Origin: DAOQAU01 sp964640325
GTDB taxonomy: Bacteria; Cyanobacteriota; Vampirovibrionia; Gastranaerophilales; Gastranaerophilaceae
Direction: 5' to 3'
Length of the DNA stretch: 64,000 nucleotides
Assembly: GCA_964640325.1 (NCBI GenBank)
Contig: CAZXID010000002.1
Coordinates: forward strand, 1 to 64,000
The notes under the pieces were generated by a model. The model did no database searches, was not told the origin of the DNA, and saw only the letters and a list, made by a program, of their open reading frames with translations. Shown here in pieces: positions 26,290-34,822 of this stretch. Each line of letters starts with the position of its first letter. The stretch's first letter is position 1. The translations under genes and the position numbers were made by a program.

Positions 26290-29200
26290 TGCTTAATTTT
26301 GATTTCGATAATAAAAATTTCTCTCGCATGAAGCGCGCACTTGCTGCTTCAAAGTCTTTTGCAATAACAGGTTTGACTTCTTTTTTGCGCCTGTTTTTGG
26401 TACAAAAAATAAAAGAATTTTCGAACAAAAAAGTTATATTTATAACCGCAAATGAGCAAACTGCGCTTAAATACCAAAATGATTTAAAAAACGCTTTTGA
26501 AATTGATGCCGAAGTTTTTCCCTACCAAAGCTCTTCGATGTACGAAAGCATCAGCGCAAACCTTTATGATTATGCAAAACAAATTGAACTGCTCAATTCC
26601 GAAAAAGATTTAATTGTTCCCGTCAAAGCGCTCTTAGAAAAATTTCCCGATAAAAAATTCTTTAAAGAAAATTCAATAAAATTGAAAATCGGCGCTGAAA
26701 TTGACATTAAAAAATTTGCCCAAAAACTTGTGGATTTGGGCTACAAACGCTCTACCATGGTAAGCGATATTGGAGAATTTTCCATAAGAGGCGATATAAT
26801 AGATGTTTTTTCGCTTGCACAAAACCCTTTCAGGATAGAGCTTTGGGGTGACGAAATTGTCGATTTAAGAGTTTTTGATAACCAAACCCAAAAAAGTATC
26901 GAAAAAGCTAAAGAAATAACAATCAAGCCTGTTTATAAATTTACATTGAATAAACCTATAAACATACGTCATTCTGAACTTGTTTCAGAATCTCATCCGC
27001 ATTCAAATATTGAAGATGGCTATTTCGAGGGTATTGAGGTTTATCAAAACAATTTTAATAAAAATATGGTGAGCGTTTTTGACTATCTTAATGATTATAT
27101 ATTGATTTTTGACGAGATGTCGGAGATTTTTCCAAAGTACGAATTTTTTGCCCAAAACTACTACAACCAATATTTAGAAAATATTAAAACAGGTTTAATC
27201 TCTGAAATTAAGTGCAAAAATTATTTTGAATTGGAAGAATTTCAAAACCAAATTGCAAGTTTTGTTAAAATAGGATTTAACAATTTTATAGACTACTGCT
27301 GCGGGGATTTAATCGAATTTGATTCCCAACCCCTGAAAGGTTATTTTTCAGGAATTGACGAAATAACAGGCTTCATAAAATCAAAAAAAGGATATAAAAT
27401 TCTTGTGGCAACTGATTTTCCTGAGCGCGTAAAAGAAATTTTTGCTCAAAAAAATCTTTTTGATTTTGAAACAGCAAAAAGTCTTTCCTGCTCAGGATGT
27501 GTTATAGAAGATTTAAAACTGATTTTGCTTACAGACAGAGAACTTTTTAACAAACGCCCCAAAGAAATTACAGCCTCAAAACGTTCTTACTACAAAGAAA
27601 AGCCCGAATTCATCGAAAATATAAATGATATTAAACAAGGCGAATATGTGGTTCACTCAATCCACGGAGTAGGAATTTACAAAGGAATATCACAACAGCA
27701 GCTTGACGGACAATACAAAGATTATTTAACAATCGAATATGCCCTCGGCGATAAACTCCACATGCCCGCAGAACAAATAAACCTGCTTTGCAGATACAGA
27801 GGCTCGGGTACGCTTAAACCGAAGCTTTCTCGCATGGGCGGAAGTGATTGGGAAAACACTAAAACAAGAGTTAAAAAAGAAGTAGAAAAAATTGCCTACG
27901 ACCTTTTGAGGCTTTATGCTAAGCGCAAAATGGAAGAAGGAATAATGTTTGAGCCTGACAGCCCATGGCAATTTGAAATGGAAGAAGCTTTTGAATACAC
28001 AGAAACCCCCGACCAAATGAAATCCATTCTTGAAGTAAAATCAGATATGGAAAGCCAAAACCCAATGGATAGATTAATCTGCGGGGATGTGGGATTTGGC
28101 AAAACCGAAGTCGCAACAAGGGCAATATTTAAAGCGGTCACATCAGGTTATCAAGCAGCTGTTATAGTCCCCACAACAATTCTTGCCCTTCAACATTTTC
28201 AAACAATCCAAGAAAGATTTAAACCTTTTGGAATAAAAGTCGAACTTTTATCAAGATTTAAAACCGCCAAAGAACAAAAACAGATTTTAAAAGAACTTAC
28301 GCTTGGCAGCGTTGATATTGTAATTGCAACTCACAGACTCTTGCAGCCGGATGTTCATTTTAAGAATTTAGGGCTTTTGGTAATTGACGAAGAACACCGT
28401 TTTGGAGTAAGACACAAAGAAAAATTAAAATCATTAAAAGAAAATATAGACATAATAAGCATGTCTGCAACACCAATCCCAAGAACGCTTTATATGTCGC
28501 TTTCAGGAATAAAAGATATGAGCGTAATCAACACTCCGCCCAAAAACAGACTTCCCGTTAAAACTTTTGTCGGCGAGTTTAATGAAAGCCAGGTCAAAAA
28601 CGCCATTGTACACGAACTGGACAGACAAGGACAAGTTTTTTATCTTTATAACAGAGTTGAAACCATTGAAGAATTTAAGCTTCAAATTCAAAAAATAGTA
28701 CCTGATGCAAAAATTCAAATAGGGCATGCCAAAATGGATGAAAAACAACTTGAAAAAGTTATGGTGGATTTTGCAAACAAAGAATTTGATATTCTGCTTT
28801 GCACCACAATAATCGAATCAGGACTTGATATTCCAAATGCAAATACCATTATAATACACGATTGCGATAAATTCGGGCTGGCTCAACTCTATCAGCTTCG
28901 AGGAAGAGTCGGAAGGTCTGAAAGGCAGGCTTATTGCTACTGTTTCTACAAAAAAAGCAAAGAATTGACCCAAGAAGCAATCAAAAGGCTTAAGGCAATA
29001 AAAGAATTTACCATGCTGGGAAGCGGTTATCAAATTGCCCTGCGGGATATAGAAATTCGTGGGATTGGAAATATTTTGGGAACAAAGCAGCATGGACACA
29101 TGGTTAACGTCGGATTTAATACATACTGCCAGCTTTTAGAAGAAACCATCAATGAGCTTAAAGGCCAAAGCATAGAAAAAATTTCGCCTGCTATAGTTGA

Positions 29201-29666
29201 TATAAATATAACTGCCTATATTCCAGATGAATGGGTCGGCTCACAAGAACAGAAAATGATTGAATATAAAAGGCTCTCGGATGTTAAATCGCAAATCGAA
29301 CTCGATTACATAACCCAAGAATGGCAAGACAGGTTTTCTAAAGCACCCGAATCAGTGCAAAACCTTATTAAGCTTATTAAAATAAGACTGGCGGCAACTG
29401 ATGCAAAAATAACTTCAATCCGAGAAACCCCGGAAAATATAAGGATTTATACCCCTTATTTATCCCCCGAATGGAACATTATTAAAACACATTTATCCCC
29501 AAATATTACAAAATATATAAAATTTACACCCGCCCCAAAGTCTTGTCCCGAGGGTAAATCCGTCATTTTACTTGAAAATTCCTGTATGAACTTTGATGAA
29601 GTATTTAACATATTGGTTGATTTGTTTTATTATATTTATAAGGTTAGTAAAGGTTACACAAGTTAA
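26289..29666 (+). CDS. mfd: Transcription-repair coupling factor
   Basis: ATP-dependent DNA translocase that removes stalled RNA polymerase and recruits nucleotide excision repair. Domains in order: UvrB-like N-terminal region (QNDLKNAFEIDAEVFPY and further), RNA polymerase-interacting CarD-like domain (GEYVVHSIHGVGIYKG, about residue 451), and SF2 helicase motor (GDVGFGKTEVATRA, about residue 597; DEEHRFGV; SATPIPRTLYMSL; QLRGRVGRS), then the C-terminal TRCF domain. Length 1125 is normal. Residues about 227-238 (HSELVSES...) are encoded by half of a type A repeat. Confidence 0.96.
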   Translation: MLNFDFDNKNFSRMKRALAASKSFAITGLTSFLRLFLVQKIKEFSNKKVIFITANEQTALKYQNDLKNAFEIDAEVFPYQSSSMYESISANLYDYAKQIELLNSEKDLIVPVKALLEKFPDKKFFKENSIKLKIGAEIDIKKFAQKLVDLGYKRSTMVSDIGEFSIRGDIIDVFSLAQNPFRIELWGDEIVDLRVFDNQTQKSIEKAKEITIKPVYKFTLNKPINIRHSELVSESHPHSNIEDGYFEGIEVYQNNFNKNMVSVFDYLNDYILIFDEMSEIFPKYEFFAQNYYNQYLENIKTGLISEIKCKNYFELEEFQNQIASFVKIGFNNFIDYCCGDLIEFDSQPLKGYFSGIDEITGFIKSKKGYKILVATDFPERVKEIFAQKNLFDFETAKSLSCSGCVIEDLKLILLTDRELFNKRPKEITASKRSYYKEKPEFIENINDIKQGEYVVHSIHGVGIYKGISQQQLDGQYKDYLTIEYALGDKLHMPAEQINLLCRYRGSGTLKPKLSRMGGSDWENTKTRVKKEVEKIAYDLLRLYAKRKMEEGIMFEPDSPWQFEMEEAFEYTETPDQMKSILEVKSDMESQNPMDRLICGDVGFGKTEVATRAIFKAVTSGYQAAVIVPTTILALQHFQTIQERFKPFGIKVELLSRFKTAKEQKQILKELTLGSVDIVIATHRLLQPDVHFKNLGLLVIDEEHRFGVRHKEKLKSLKENIDIISMSATPIPRTLYMSLSGIKDMSVINTPPKNRLPVKTFVGEFNESQVKNAIVHELDRQGQVFYLYNRVETIEEFKLQIQKIVPDAKIQIGHAKMDEKQLEKVMVDFANKEFDILLCTTIIESGLDIPNANTIIIHDCDKFGLAQLYQLRGRVGRSERQAYCYCFYKKSKELTQEAIKRLKAIKEFTMLGSGYQIALRDIEIRGIGNILGTKQHGHMVNVGFNTYCQLLEETINELKGQSIEKISPAIVDINITAYIPDEWVGSQEQKMIEYKRLSDVKSQIELDYITQEWQDRFSKAPESVQNLIKLIKIRLAATDAKITSIRETPENIRIYTPYLSPEWNIIKTHLSPNITKYIKFTPAPKSCPEGKSVILLENSCMNFDEVFNILVDLFYYIYKVSKGYTS
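26967..27005. repeat. Half type A repeat inside mfd
   Basis: ACGTCATTCTGAACTTG... to ...CAGAATCTCATCCG, identical in layout to the left end of the intergenic copies; read in frame as HSELVSES. Confidence 0.8.
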
Positions 29667-29678
29667 GAGGAGCACATT

Positions 29679-30839
29679 ATGAACACAAAAAAATTATTTG
29701 CAACTATCGCAATCTCTGCTTTGCTTTTGACAGGATGTTCTTTTGGCAAAAAAGACGTCATAATAAAAGTTAACGACAGCGAAATCACTCAAACACAATA
29801 CGATCAAGCTTTTGACAAAGCCGCGGGAAATTCCATGTTTGCCAAAATGGGCATGGATATTAAAAAGGACAAAAACGGCTTTCTGTATATGATGATTAAA
29901 GACAGAGTAATAAATGAACTTATAGTTAAAGCTCTTATCGATGGCGAAATAGAAAAAAGAAATATTAAGGTTAAAAAGGAAGACACAGATAAAGAACTGC
30001 AAAACATCATTGATAAAATCGGTTCAAAAGAAAAGTTTAACGAAATCCTTAAACAAAACGGCATTTCTTCTTCACAATTTAAAAAAGATTTGACAGAAGA
30101 AGTTAAAATGAAAAAACTGGTTAACTCACTTGCAGTGATAAAAGTTTCAGATGCTGATGCAAAAAAATTCTACAGACAAAATCTAAATAAGTTTAAATAT
30201 CCGGACAAAGTGAGAGCATCACACATTCTAATCGCAGCAAATCCTGAAGAAATTAAAGAAAAAATAACCTCAGACAAAGCTAATAAAAACTTAAGCGAAG
30301 AAGAATTAAAAGCAAAAGTTGAAAAGCAGATTATTGCCCAGCACGAAGAAGCCATGAAAATTCTTGCCGAAGTTAAAAAAGATCCCAAAAGTTTTGAAAG
30401 AATTGCAAGAGAAAAATCTCATGACATTACAAGCGCTAAACAAGGCGGCGACTTAGGATTTTTTGCCAAACAAGAAATGGTTGAACCTTTTGCTAAGGCT
30501 GCTTTTGCATTAAAACCAAACACAGTAAGTGAAATTGTGCAAACACCCTATGGATACCATATCATTTTGGTTACAGACAGAATGAGTGCGGGGCAAGAGC
30601 CTTTTGAGAAAGTTAAAGATGAAATCAAAACCTACCTTGAAGCTCAAGAACAGGTTAAAGTGCTGGAAAATCTGATTGAGTCACTTAAAAAACAGGCGAA
30701 AATCGAATACGTAAACCCTGAATACAATCCTTTAACAATTCAAGATGTATTGAAAAAACAGGCGAAATCTAATCCCGCGGCAAAAGAAGAAATGGAAACT
30801 CAAAGTGCAGCACCGCCGGTTGCACCTACAAAAGAATAA
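29679..30839 (+). CDS. Peptidyl-prolyl isomerase lipoprotein (PrsA/SurA-like)
   Basis: Exported foldase. The N terminus is a lipoprotein signal peptide ending LLLTGC, so Cys 20 would be lipidated. A SurA-like N-terminal helical region follows, then a parvulin domain from about residue 177: RASHILIAA, then GGDLGFFAKQEMVEPFAKAAFAL and TPYGYHIILV. A long lysine/glutamate-rich insertion splits the start of that domain. Low-complexity tail. AGGAG precedes the ATG; it follows mfd by 12 bases and ends the murA-mfd operon. Confidence 0.88.
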   Translation: MNTKKLFATIAISALLLTGCSFGKKDVIIKVNDSEITQTQYDQAFDKAAGNSMFAKMGMDIKKDKNGFLYMMIKDRVINELIVKALIDGEIEKRNIKVKKEDTDKELQNIIDKIGSKEKFNEILKQNGISSSQFKKDLTEEVKMKKLVNSLAVIKVSDADAKKFYRQNLNKFKYPDKVRASHILIAANPEEIKEKITSDKANKNLSEEELKAKVEKQIIAQHEEAMKILAEVKKDPKSFERIAREKSHDITSAKQGGDLGFFAKQEMVEPFAKAAFALKPNTVSEIVQTPYGYHIILVTDRMSAGQEPFEKVKDEIKTYLEAQEQVKVLENLIESLKKQAKIEYVNPEYNPLTIQDVLKKQAKSNPAAKEEMETQSAAPPVAPTKE

Positions 30840-30857
30840 ATAATTAATTCTAAATAT

Positions 30858-30894
30858 AAAAGGGCTTTTTCATCAAAGATGAAAAAGCCCTTTT
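30858..30894. terminator. Bidirectional terminator, 17-bp perfect stem
   Basis: AAAAGGGCTTTTTCATC, loop AAA or a neighbouring triplet, GATGAAAAAGCCCTTTT. T-rich on both strands; it serves the foldase gene and, from the other side, RNase P RNA. Confidence 0.9.
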
Positions 30895-30903
30895 AATAAA
30901 AAA

Positions 30904-31241
30904 TAAAGCAGCTCATAAGCCGGGTTCTGTTTCAAGATAATCATCTGTCTGGGACGGCAATTACTTGCCGCCACAAGCGGGTTTCAAGAAGGCGGCGGAC
31001 GACCTTAATCTTCTTTTCCTTGCATCCGATCGGGGTTTACCTGGCCGTATTCTCCCGAATACGCCGGTGAAGCTCTTAACTCACCGTTGCACCATCGCCT
31101 GTGCTGATTGCTCAGCCATCGGCAGTCTTCATTTCTGTGGCACTATCCACGCGCTCACGCACTCCGGGGTTTCCCCGGCGACCTGTCCTTAGATGCCCGG
31201 ACTTTCCTCACCTTATCGGCGCGATTATCCGGCTGCTTTAT
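30904..31241 (-). ncRNA. rnpB: RNase P RNA, bacterial type A
   Basis: Catalytic RNA that trims tRNA 5' ends. On the minus strand it starts near AAAGCAGCCGG, contains GAGGAAAGTCCGGGC (conserved P4 strand) and ends with ACAGAACCCGGCTTATGAGC, which are universal RNase P marks; 5' AAAGCAGC pairs with 3' GCTGCTTT. Length about 338. The promoter lies just upstream and the shared terminator downstream. Confidence 0.96.
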
Positions 31242-31247
31242 TTGAAC

Positions 31248-31277
31248 ATTTTAGCATAAATCTTTTTATATGCGCAA
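31248..31277 (-). promoter_or_regulatory. rnpB promoter
   Basis: On the minus strand: TTGCGC (31277-31272), 18-base spacer, extended -10 TGCTAAAAT (hexamer 31253-31248). The predicted start, six to seven bases on, coincides with the RNA's 5' end at 31241. Confidence 0.7.
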
Positions 31278-31282
31278 AAACA

Positions 31283-31309
31283 TTCCTTCCCACCTATAAT
31301 GGGAAGGAA
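31283..31309. repeat. 10-bp hairpin TTCCTTCCCA/TGGGAAGGAA
   Basis: Perfect arms 31283-31292 and 31300-31309 upstream of rnpB. No T tract. The following 300 bases to 31610 hold no ORF or RNA I can recognise, only a ribosome site-like AAGGAG (31486-31491) ahead of an ATG directly followed by TAA (31501-31506). Confidence 0.5.
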
Positions 31310-31779
31310 CCTTAATCCATTATTATTAACCGCATAGAAAGATTACTAATTAAGAGCGTAAGTCAGCGACATTTTAAACCAAACCCGCTAAAAGAAAAAC
31401 TCTTATCGCAACCCCGAAAAAGTGCTTGGATGTTGCCAACTTACTTATTTATAATACAACTTTTTACATGCCTTTTCACCATTCTAAGGAGTGACATCAA
31501 ATGTAAAATATAATACTTTAGGGCTAATACTTTATGGTTATGTTTTTATGTGCAATTTTTTATTGAAAAAAAATTTTTTTTGTATTAGACTAGAGCTTAA
31601 AGCAGTGTTGAAAATTGAATATTACCATAATATGCACAAGTAACTCAATGCCAGTTGAATCTTTTACGGAAGTAAAAGTTCAACACAAGTTAAATATACT
31701 CTACCATTGAGTTATAATGAAAATTGAATATTACCATAATATGCGGAAGTAACTCAATGCCGGTTGAATCTTTTACGTA

Positions 31780-31879
31780 NNNNNNNNNNNNNNNNNNNNN
31801 NNNNNNNNNNNNNNNNNNNNNNNNNNNNNNNNNNNNNNNNNNNNNNNNNNNNNNNNNNNNNNNNNNNNNNNNNNNNNNN
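31780..31879. other. Assembly gap of 100 N inside the tandem array
   Basis: Exactly 100 N, a placeholder of unknown length. Removing the N joins the flanks into one exact 109-base unit (60 + 49), so the break falls at the same phase on both sides. The real number of units is unknown. Confidence 0.95.
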
Positions 31880-32024
31880 AGTAAAAGTTCAACACAAGTT
31901 AAATATACTCTACCATTGAGTTATGATGAAAATTAAATATTACCATAATATACGGAAGTAGCTCAATGCCGGTTGAATCTTTTACGTAAGTAAAAGTTCA
32001 ACACAAGTTAAATATACTCTACCA

Positions 32025-32052
32025 TTGAGTTATGATGAAAATTGAATATTAC
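32025..32052 (+). promoter_or_regulatory. tRNA-Gly promoter carried by the repeat unit
   Basis: TTGAGT (32025-32030), 16-base spacer, TATTAC (32047-32052); start expected near 32059-32061. The -35 lies within the inverted tRNA piece. Each upstream unit carries the same layout. Confidence 0.4.
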
Positions 32053-32060
32053 CATAATAT

Positions 32061-32132
32061 GCGGAAGTAACTCAATGGTAGAGTACTTGCCTTCCAAGCA
32101 AGCTGTTGCGAGTTCGAGTCTCGTCTTCCGCT
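32061..32132 (+). tRNA. tRNA-Gly (anticodon TCC)
   Basis: All arms pair: acceptor GCGGAAG/CTTCCGC, D stem ACTC/GAGT, anticodon stem CTTGC/GCAAG with loop CTTCCAA (anticodon 32093-32095), T stem GCGAG/CTCGT with loop TTCGAGT. No CCA is encoded. A 16-base palindrome GCTTTTTTAAAAAAGC (32130-32145) follows. It is the only intact copy at the end of the 109-bp array. Confidence 0.97.
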
Positions 32133-32156
32133 TTTTTAAAAAAGCGAAAGCAAATT

Positions 32157-32705
32157 ATGATTTCACAATTTTTTTCAAAACATTTTAATGAAATATTAGA
32201 ACTTTCTATTATTTTTTTAACCGTATTTGCTCTTTTTAAAACAATAGACATCTTTAATGCAAATGCAAGAAAAAGAATTTTTGCAAAACATCAAGATTCT
32301 ACTATTTTAGGTTTTATGCCTTTGATTAACAAAGTGCTTAAAATTACCGTATTATTTTTAGCATTGGCAACTCTTTTGCAAAGTCATGGTTATTCAATAA
32401 CTTCATTAATCGCAGGTTTTGGGATTACAGGTCTTGCTGTGGGTTTTGGTGCACAATCTACTATATCAAATGTGTTTGGTTCGTTTTCACTTCTTGCAGA
32501 TAAAGCCTACAAAATCGGGGATTACATAATAATTAATCAAACTGTTCATGATAAAGCAGTCGAAGGTATTGTGGAAGATATAAACCTTCGTTCCACAAAA
32601 ATAAGAACAACCGACGGATTAATTATCGTGCCAAATAACATAGTAGCAAACGGCGTTGTAAAAAATACTTCTTTGAAAGAAAAAGTTGTTCCAAATGAGA
32701 ATTAA
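32157..32705 (+). CDS. Short MscS-family mechanosensitive channel protein
   Basis: A 182-residue membrane protein. Two hydrophobic helices precede the MscS pore helix region, GFGITGLAVGFGAQSTISNVFGSF, seen here as GITGLAVGFGAQ and TISNVFGSF, then the beta domain (YKIGDYIIIN, GIVEDINLRSTKIRT, IIVPNNIVA). The C-terminal alpha/beta domain of full MscS (about 280 residues) is missing. ATG 32157 lies 25 bases after the tRNA. It overlaps rlmH by 11 bases. The reading frame continues upstream into the tRNA, which cannot be coding. Confidence 0.82.
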   Translation: MISQFFSKHFNEILELSIIFLTVFALFKTIDIFNANARKRIFAKHQDSTILGFMPLINKVLKITVLFLALATLLQSHGYSITSLIAGFGITGLAVGFGAQSTISNVFGSFSLLADKAYKIGDYIIINQTVHDKAVEGIVEDINLRSTKIRTTDGLIIVPNNIVANGVVKNTSLKEKVVPNEN

Positions 32706-33165
32706 AATAATTGCATTAGGGAAAATTAAGGAAAATTTTTTAAAACAAGGCATCGACAAATTTTTAAAAAGGCTTACTCCATATGCAAGTGTTGAAATAG
32801 TTGAGCTTAACCCCATTGAAATTAAAGATGAAAATCTTATACAAAAAACGCTTAAACAAGAAGGTGAAAAAATTTTAACCCAGATTAAAGCTAATTCTTA
32901 TGTTATAACGCTTGAAGTTGAAGGGGCGAATTTTTCGTCCGAAAAATTCGCCAGAAAACTTGAAGAAATTTTTAACATGGGCATAAGCGAAATCGTTTTT
33001 GTAATAGGCTCATCTCACGGGCTTTGCGCTAAAGTTTCGGCAAGGGCAGATTTAAAGTTAAGTCTTTCCAAAATGACTTTTTTACATCAATTTTCAAGAC
33101 TTATATTAGTTGAACAGATTTATCGGGCTTTTAAAATTCAAAAAGGCGAAGTCTATCACAAATAA
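32695..33165 (+). CDS. rlmH: 23S rRNA pseudouridine-1915 N3-methyltransferase
   Basis: SPOUT-class methyltransferase acting on helix 69 of 23S rRNA in the 70S ribosome. Family signs are the N terminus MRIKIIALGKIKE, the SAM-binding knot VFVIGSSHGL, and the C-terminal LSLSKMTFLHQFSRLILVEQIYRAF with the family's invariant tail GEVYHK. Length 157 is normal. ATG 32695 starts inside the end of the MscS gene. Confidence 0.94.
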   Translation: MRIKIIALGKIKENFLKQGIDKFLKRLTPYASVEIVELNPIEIKDENLIQKTLKQEGEKILTQIKANSYVITLEVEGANFSSEKFARKLEEIFNMGISEIVFVIGSSHGLCAKVSARADLKLSLSKMTFLHQFSRLILVEQIYRAFKIQKGEVYHK

Positions 33166-33194
33166 ATTTAATCATAAAATTCAAAACTTAGTTA

Positions 33195-33698
33195 TCAAAG
33201 CCCTTTTATTCTGTCTTCGGGTTCTGTGATACTTGTTATTCTTAATCCGAAATTATCTTCGATTACAACAACCTCGCCATGCGCCACAAGTTTTCCGTTT
33301 GCATAAAGCTCAACGGGTTCACCCGCAACTTTTTCAAGTTCGATAATTGAACCTCTTGTTAATTCCAAGACTTTTCTTATAGGAAGTTCTGTTCTGCCAA
33401 GTTCTACTGTAAGCTGAAGTTTTATGTCCATCAAAATATCAAGATTTTTATTGAGCTCACCTTGAGAAGGGGTCACATCCTCAAAAGAAGCAAATTTTAT
33501 CGGTCTTACGGTTACAGGCTCATCCGTAGACTGGATTTGCGTATCATCATTATCAAGCACGGTAGATTCAACGGCCTGTTTTTTTACGATAACCTCTTCA
33601 GCAGGTTGCGCCACAACTTCTTCTTTCTCCTCTTTCACTTCAGGTGTCGGAGCCTCTTGTTTTATATCTTCTTGTTCAATTTTTTCTTCATCGGGCAT
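33195..33698 (-). CDS. fliN: Flagellar motor switch protein FliN
   Basis: Part of the C ring under the flagellar basal body. The conserved SpoA domain is the last 85 residues: DIKLQLTVELGRTELPIRKVLEL and GSIIELEKVAGEPVELYANGKLVAHGEVVVIEDNFGLRI (each quoted in part as GRTELPIRKVLEL, GEPVELYANGKLVAHGEV). The first 80 residues are an acidic, Glu/Pro-rich extension, common in non-enterobacterial FliN. AAGGAG precedes the ATG. Last gene of the motA-motB-fliL-fliM-fliN operon; convergent with rlmH. Confidence 0.93.
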   Translation of the reverse strand: MPDEEKIEQEDIKQEAPTPEVKEEKEEVVAQPAEEVIVKKQAVESTVLDNDDTQIQSTDEPVTVRPIKFASFEDVTPSQGELNKNLDILMDIKLQLTVELGRTELPIRKVLELTRGSIIELEKVAGEPVELYANGKLVAHGEVVVIEDNFGLRITSITEPEDRIKGL

Positions 33699-33712
33699 AA
33701 ATTTCTCCTTGA

Positions 33713-34813
33713 TTAAATATAACCTTTAAGTGAGTCAATAGTAGCATCGTATCTGTCCATAATTTTAACACAGACATGGTTTTTCAAAGTTCCGGGTCTG
33801 GCAAAGAATTTCTTTTCTTCATTAACTTTCACAACTAAATCTTCATTGGTTTTGTTATCCAGCTTAAGAATGTCCCCCTCTTTAATATCAAGAAAATCCT
33901 CAAGGCTTATCTGGCAAGAACCGTATATTACACTCAGGTCAACTTTTGAAGTGTTAAGTTTTTGAATCATTTTTTGGCGTTCTTCAGTTGTTGCAACAAT
34001 ACCTTTTGTTTGGAAAATATGCTGAGTACTTAAGTGCCCCAAAACAGTTTCCAAAACCGGATAAGGAAAGCATAAACTTACAAGCCCGAAATATTTTCCC
34101 GAAATTTGGACTTCAAAAGTAATAAGTGCAACAATTTCTCCTGAAGTGGCAACCTGAATCATCTGATAACTGTTATCAAGGCCTATTAATTCGGATTGAA
34201 CAGGAACTATATTACTCCAAGCACCTTCTAAGGTTTTAATGGTTCTTTCAATAACTTTTTTTGAAAGAGCTTCTTCAATATCCGTTAATTCTCTCTGCTT
34301 ATTTTCGCTTAAACCAACCCCGCCAAGCATTCTGTCAACGATACAAGAAAGAACTTCAAAACTTATCCCCAAAAGAATTTGCCCGGGCAACGGATTCATC
34401 TCAAAAATTCCTATAGTAATAGGAGAGGGCATAGAGCGCATAAATTCATCATAAGTAAGTTGGTCAGTTGAAACAACGTCAATTTCAATATGCATACGCA
34501 AATAAGCAGTTAAAACAAGAGAAATCTGCCTTGAAAACTCTCTGTGAACATCCTGAAGCGCCCTTAAATGGTCTTTTGAAAACTTATCCGGCCTTCTGAA
34601 ATTGTATAATTTGTAGCCCTTTTTATAATCTTCATCAGCATTATCGCCGGAGTAAGGATTATAAACATCTTCTTCGTCAATAGAGTCTAAACCCATTGCA
34701 TTTTCTTCCGACACAGCAATTGCCGAATCTGCCTCTAAAGCTTTTTCGGGTATTTCTTCAGATTTGGCCTCGGTTTGTGCTGCTTTTTCTTTTTCGTCCG
34801 GAGTTTCTGGCAT
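33713..34813 (-). CDS. fliM: Flagellar motor switch protein FliM
   Basis: C-ring protein that joins FliG, FliN and, in many species, CheY-P. The middle domain is recognisable (FSRQISLVLTAYLRM, FEMNPLPGQILLGISFEVLSCIVDRMLGG cited in part as PLPGQILLG and IVDRMLGG). The C-terminal SpoA domain is present (VDLSVIYGSCQISLEDFLDI). The first 60 residues are acidic and lack the usual LSQ-EIDALL CheY-binding sequence. GAGAGG precedes the ATG. Confidence 0.93.
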   Translation of the reverse strand: MPETPDEKEKAAQTEAKSEEIPEKALEADSAIAVSEENAMGLDSIDEEDVYNPYSGDNADEDYKKGYKLYNFRRPDKFSKDHLRALQDVHREFSRQISLVLTAYLRMHIEIDVVSTDQLTYDEFMRSMPSPITIGIFEMNPLPGQILLGISFEVLSCIVDRMLGGVGLSENKQRELTDIEEALSKKVIERTIKTLEGAWSNIVPVQSELIGLDNSYQMIQVATSGEIVALITFEVQISGKYFGLVSLCFPYPVLETVLGHLSTQHIFQTKGIVATTEERQKMIQKLNTSKVDLSVIYGSCQISLEDFLDIKEGDILKLDNKTNEDLVVKVNEEKKFFARPGTLKNHVCVKIMDRYDATIDSLKGYI

Positions 34814-34822
34814 TTTACCTCT

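Larger units (their letters stand above)
31611..32060 (+). repeat. 109-bp tandem array made from tRNA-Gly pieces
   Basis: Units begin at 31611, 31720 (interrupted by N), 31929 and 32038; the last runs into the real tRNA. Each unit has an AT-rich promoter-like segment, the first 17 bases of tRNA-Gly (GCGGAAGTAACTCAATG, slightly changed in some copies), a hairpin (GTTGAATCTTTTAC/GTAAAAGTTCAAC), then ACTCTACCATTGAGTTA, the exact reverse complement of tRNA bases 8-24. The first copy is the most diverged. Confidence 0.9.

Noticed and set aside
30965..31192. 75-codon plus-strand open frame
   Set aside because: It lies wholly within RNase P RNA on the other strand and is a by-product of that GC-richer RNA.
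31486..31506. AAGGAG followed by ATG-TAA (start-stop)
   Set aside because: Could be a regulatory start-stop site, but nothing downstream would be controlled on this strand before the array; likely chance.
31724..31936. Open frame across the N gap
   Set aside because: It is made of array repeats and N; not a gene.
31611..32060. Possible integron attC sites or a CRISPR array
   Set aside because: GTTGAAT and GTTCAAC fit integron core words, but their order is inside-out compared with attC, and no integrase is present. Units are contiguous 109-bp repeats without variable spacers, so it is not CRISPR.
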